This document shows, piece after piece, positions 5,490-7,065 of a stretch of 7,065 nucleotides of DNA. Where the stretch lies: contig PCTK01000026.1 of assembly GCA_002786505.1 (NCBI GenBank), positions 1 to 7,065 of the forward strand, given 5' to 3'. The notes beneath the pieces were generated by a model. It was not told where the DNA came from. It searched no databases and saw only the letters and a program-made list of their open reading frames with translations. A program made the position numbers and the translations under genes. The first letter of the stretch is position 1. The number at the start of each line of letters is the position of its first letter. This DNA is from Nitrospinae bacterium CG22_combo_CG10-13_8_21_14_all_47_10 (GTDB lineage: Bacteria; Nitrospinota; Nitrospinia; Nitrospinales; VA-1).

Positions 5490-6885
5490 ACCAGCGGCGA
5501 ATTTGCCTGCCGACAAAATAAAGGGAAAAATCCTCATCGTCGAGGACGATGAGGGGATGCGCTTTTTTCTTTCAGAAGCTCTGGCGAAGGAAGGTTATTG
5601 GTTCCAGGCTGTGAAGAGTGGTGAAGAGGCTTTAAAACTGTTCTCGCGGGAAACATTTGATCTGGTTGTTCTGGATTATAACCTGCCCGGTATTAATGGA
5701 ATGGAAACCTTTGCCAGGATTCAGGACAAGGTACCGGAAATGGTGGTAATTCTGGTCACCGCTTTTGGCAGTAAAGACTTGGCGATTGAAGCTATGGAAA
5801 ATGGGGTGTTTGACTATTTCAACAAGCCTTTGGAAATAGGAGAACTGCGCGTTGTCATTCGCCGTGGTCTGGAGCGGGCCTTCATGCAAAAAGAAGTCTC
5901 CCGACTGCGATCCCAACTTGAAACTGATTTTGGTTGCAGTCAGATTTTGGGCAGTAGCAAGGCGATTCGCGATGTGATTGAGCGGGTGCGCAAGGTCGCT
6001 GACAGCGATGTTTCCGTTCTCGTTCGTGGAGAAAGTGGTTCGGGAAAGGAATTGGTGGCTCAGGCGTTGTATACCCACAGTCACCGGAATAAAGGGCCAT
6101 TCATTAAAGTGAATTGTGCCGCGGTTCCCCAGGAACTTATGGAGGCGGAATTTTTTGGTTACGAAAAGGGCGCGTTTACAGGAGCCCACAAACAAAAGCG
6201 CGGAAAATTTGAGTTGGCCAACGGAGGCACTTTATTTCTTGATGAAATTGGGGATATGTCCCTGTCTACGCAAATGAAGATTCTGCGTGTGATTCAGGAA
6301 AATGAGTTGGAACGGGTTGGTGGAGAAGTGTCCATCCCGGTAGAATTCCGCTTGATCACGGCAACACACAGGGATCTGGAAAAAGCCGTTGCGCAGGGCG
6401 AATTCCGCGAAGATCTTTTTTATCGCCTGAATGTTGTCTCTATCGCCCTGCCGCCCTTGCGAAATAGAAGGGAAGACATCCCGATTCTGGTGAAACACTT
6501 TATAGGGCTTTACAATGAAAAACTTAAAAAAGACTTTCGGGGGTTTTCTTCAGAAGCAATGGAGTCTTTCTTGCGTTATTCATGGCCAGGAAATGTGCGG
6601 GAGTTGGAAAATATTATTCAACGTTGCATCGTACTTTCTTGTGATAAAATAATGGAAAATAAGGAGCTGTTCGAAATTTACCCTCTGTTTTCAGGGTCTA
6701 TCCGGGAAATTCCCGCCAATGCCAGTTTACAAAATAAAATGGAACGGCTGGTGTCGGGAGCAGAAGAAAAATTGATTTTAGAAGCTCTGAATGAAGAGAA
6801 CTGGAAACGCCAGGAGACGGCCGACCGTCTTGGTATCAGCCGGAAAAGCCTGCATAACAAAATGAAAAAGTATGGTCTTCACTAG
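5479..6885 (+). CDS. NtrC-family sigma-54-dependent response regulator
   Basis: A 468-residue enhancer-binding regulator and likely partner of the preceding kinase. The receiver domain (about 16-135) has the acidic pair D23-D24, phospho-acceptor D66 in VLDYNLPG, T94 and K116. The AAA+ domain (about 155-390) has Walker A GESGSGKE (184-191), a complete GAFTGA loop (231-236) that contacts sigma-54, Walker B FLDEIGD (D255-E256), the FREDLFYRL segment and WPGNVRELEN. The C-terminus (about 430-468) is a Fis-type helix-turn-helix (RQETADRLGISRKSLHNKM). All key residues are present, so it should be a functional activator. The ATG sits inside the end of the kinase gene with no clear Shine-Dalgarno, consistent with coupling. 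The stop codon TAG forms the first bases of a dispersed repeat, and the protein ends only a few residues after the recognition helix. Targets cannot be read from the sequence; PilR-, AtoC- or FlrC-like roles are all possible. Confidence 0.92.
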   Translation: MAPEPAANLPADKIKGKILIVEDDEGMRFFLSEALAKEGYWFQAVKSGEEALKLFSRETFDLVVLDYNLPGINGMETFARIQDKVPEMVVILVTAFGSKDLAIEAMENGVFDYFNKPLEIGELRVVIRRGLERAFMQKEVSRLRSQLETDFGCSQILGSSKAIRDVIERVRKVADSDVSVLVRGESGSGKELVAQALYTHSHRNKGPFIKVNCAAVPQELMEAEFFGYEKGAFTGAHKQKRGKFELANGGTLFLDEIGDMSLSTQMKILRVIQENELERVGGEVSIPVEFRLITATHRDLEKAVAQGEFREDLFYRLNVVSIALPPLRNRREDIPILVKHFIGLYNEKLKKDFRGFSSEAMESFLRYSWPGNVRELENIIQRCIVLSCDKIMENKELFEIYPLFSGSIREIPANASLQNKMERLVSGAEEKLILEALNEENWKRQETADRLGISRKSLHNKMKKYGLH

Positions 6886-6925
6886 CCGGTATATTTCATG
6901 AGTATTCCAATGTTCGGGCGGAAAG
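6883..6925 (+). repeat. 45-bp dispersed repeat, copy B
   Basis: Starts TAGCCGGTATATTTCATGAG, where the first three bases are the stop codon of the response regulator gene, and ends CGGAAAG. It is the same-orientation partner of the copy at 3693-3737, with two substitutions and two one-base deletions. The inverted arm that accompanies copy A is not found downstream before the window ends, but the equivalent position would fall at about the right edge. Confidence 0.8.
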
Positions 6926-6931
6926 TCTATC

Positions 6932-6959
6932 GTAGGGGCGAACGGCCGTTCGCCCCTAC
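6932..6959. repeat. Perfect 28-bp palindrome (GTAGGGGCGAA type)
   Basis: GTAGGGGCGAACGG is followed directly by its exact reverse complement. As RNA it would form a 12-bp GC-rich stem with a 4-base GGCC loop about 47 bases after the regulator's stop codon. It has no T tract, so it is not a classical terminator, though it could protect the 3' end of the transcript. GTAGGGGCGA-type palindromes recur as dispersed intergenic repeats in many bacterial genomes. Confidence 0.75.
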
Positions 6960-6979
6960 AACGGGGACAACCCCCCTGA

Positions 6980-6996
6980 CCCCCCTTGACGGGGGG
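6980..6996 (+). terminator. C6/G6 hairpin, possible weak terminator of the kinase-regulator operon
   Basis: Six C, the loop TTGAC and six G are followed by CTTTGC. A further run of six C at 6971-6976 offers an alternative partner. The stem is very stable, but only three T follow, so termination would be inefficient. It may instead be part of the repeat cluster that fills 6883-7065. Confidence 0.3.
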
Positions 6997-7030
6997 CTTT
7001 GCATAAAGTGGTTCTGTATTGAGAGAAAGC

Positions 7031-7065
7031 GAGATCCTTCTTCGCCAAGGCTCATCAGGATGACA
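7031..7065. repeat. Edge of a GAGATCCTTC...CAGGATGACA-type dispersed repeat
   Basis: The last 35 bases start GAGATCCTTC and end CAGGATGACA, with ATCCT and AGGAT as inverted ends. I recognise this framework as a short palindromic repeat common between genes in many environmental bacterial genomes. The middle here (TTCGCCAAGGCTCAT) differs from the usual form. It may continue beyond the window. Confidence 0.45.

Noticed and set aside
5632..6195. 187-codon minus-strand frame opposite the response regulator
   Set aside because: It is antisense to a fully conserved NtrC-family receiver and AAA+ region; an open shadow frame without domain features.

Overview
The window looks like a chromosomal segment of a motile, Gram-negative-type bacterium of moderate G+C content. 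It carries a flagellar gene, a type IV pilus motor gene and a sigma-54-type two-component system. This combination, with a -24/-12 promoter in front of a flagellar gene, is common in deep-branching lineages such as Nitrospinota, Nitrospirota and Desulfobacterota and in proteobacteria. I cannot fix the lineage from the sequence; a Nitrospinota-like origin is only a guess.

Layout. (1) Positions 1-1521, minus strand: a 507-codon reading frame that runs off the left edge and encodes a flagellar hook-length control protein (FliK) with a clear C-terminal hook domain. (2) 1522-1874: a divergent control region. It holds a very good sigma-54 promoter for fliK, a weaker sigma-54-like site facing pilB, a 15-bp dyad about 115-130 bases from both predicted starts, and a minus-strand intrinsic terminator. 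(3) 1875-3602, plus strand: a PilB/GspE-family assembly ATPase with tandem N-terminal MshEN (c-di-GMP-binding type) motifs. (4) 3603-3950: no credible gene. It contains a 45-bp repeat, a 93-base folded palindromic element, and a 14-bp inverted repeat inside 7-bp direct repeats that together resemble a small non-autonomous element. (5) 3951-5489 and 5479-6885, plus strand: a membrane-bound HAMP-PAS histidine kinase and an NtrC-family response regulator, overlapping by 11 bases. (6) 6886-7065: a second copy of the 45-bp repeat, which starts exactly on the regulator's stop codon, then a perfect 28-bp palindrome, a C6/G6 hairpin and the edge of another dispersed-repeat type.

How the parts fit. 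The kinase and regulator form one phosphorelay whose output is sigma-54 RNA polymerase: the regulator has a complete GAFTGA loop and a Fis-type helix-turn-helix. The window also contains likely sigma-54 promoters for a flagellar gene and perhaps for the pilus motor, so coordinated control of swimming and surface motility is a reasonable hypothesis. Direct control by this regulator is not shown. The kinase-regulator pair lies between two same-orientation copies of the 45-bp repeat, so it may be a separable unit. I see no wholly unprecedented system. The least explained parts are the repeat architecture and the divergent control region.
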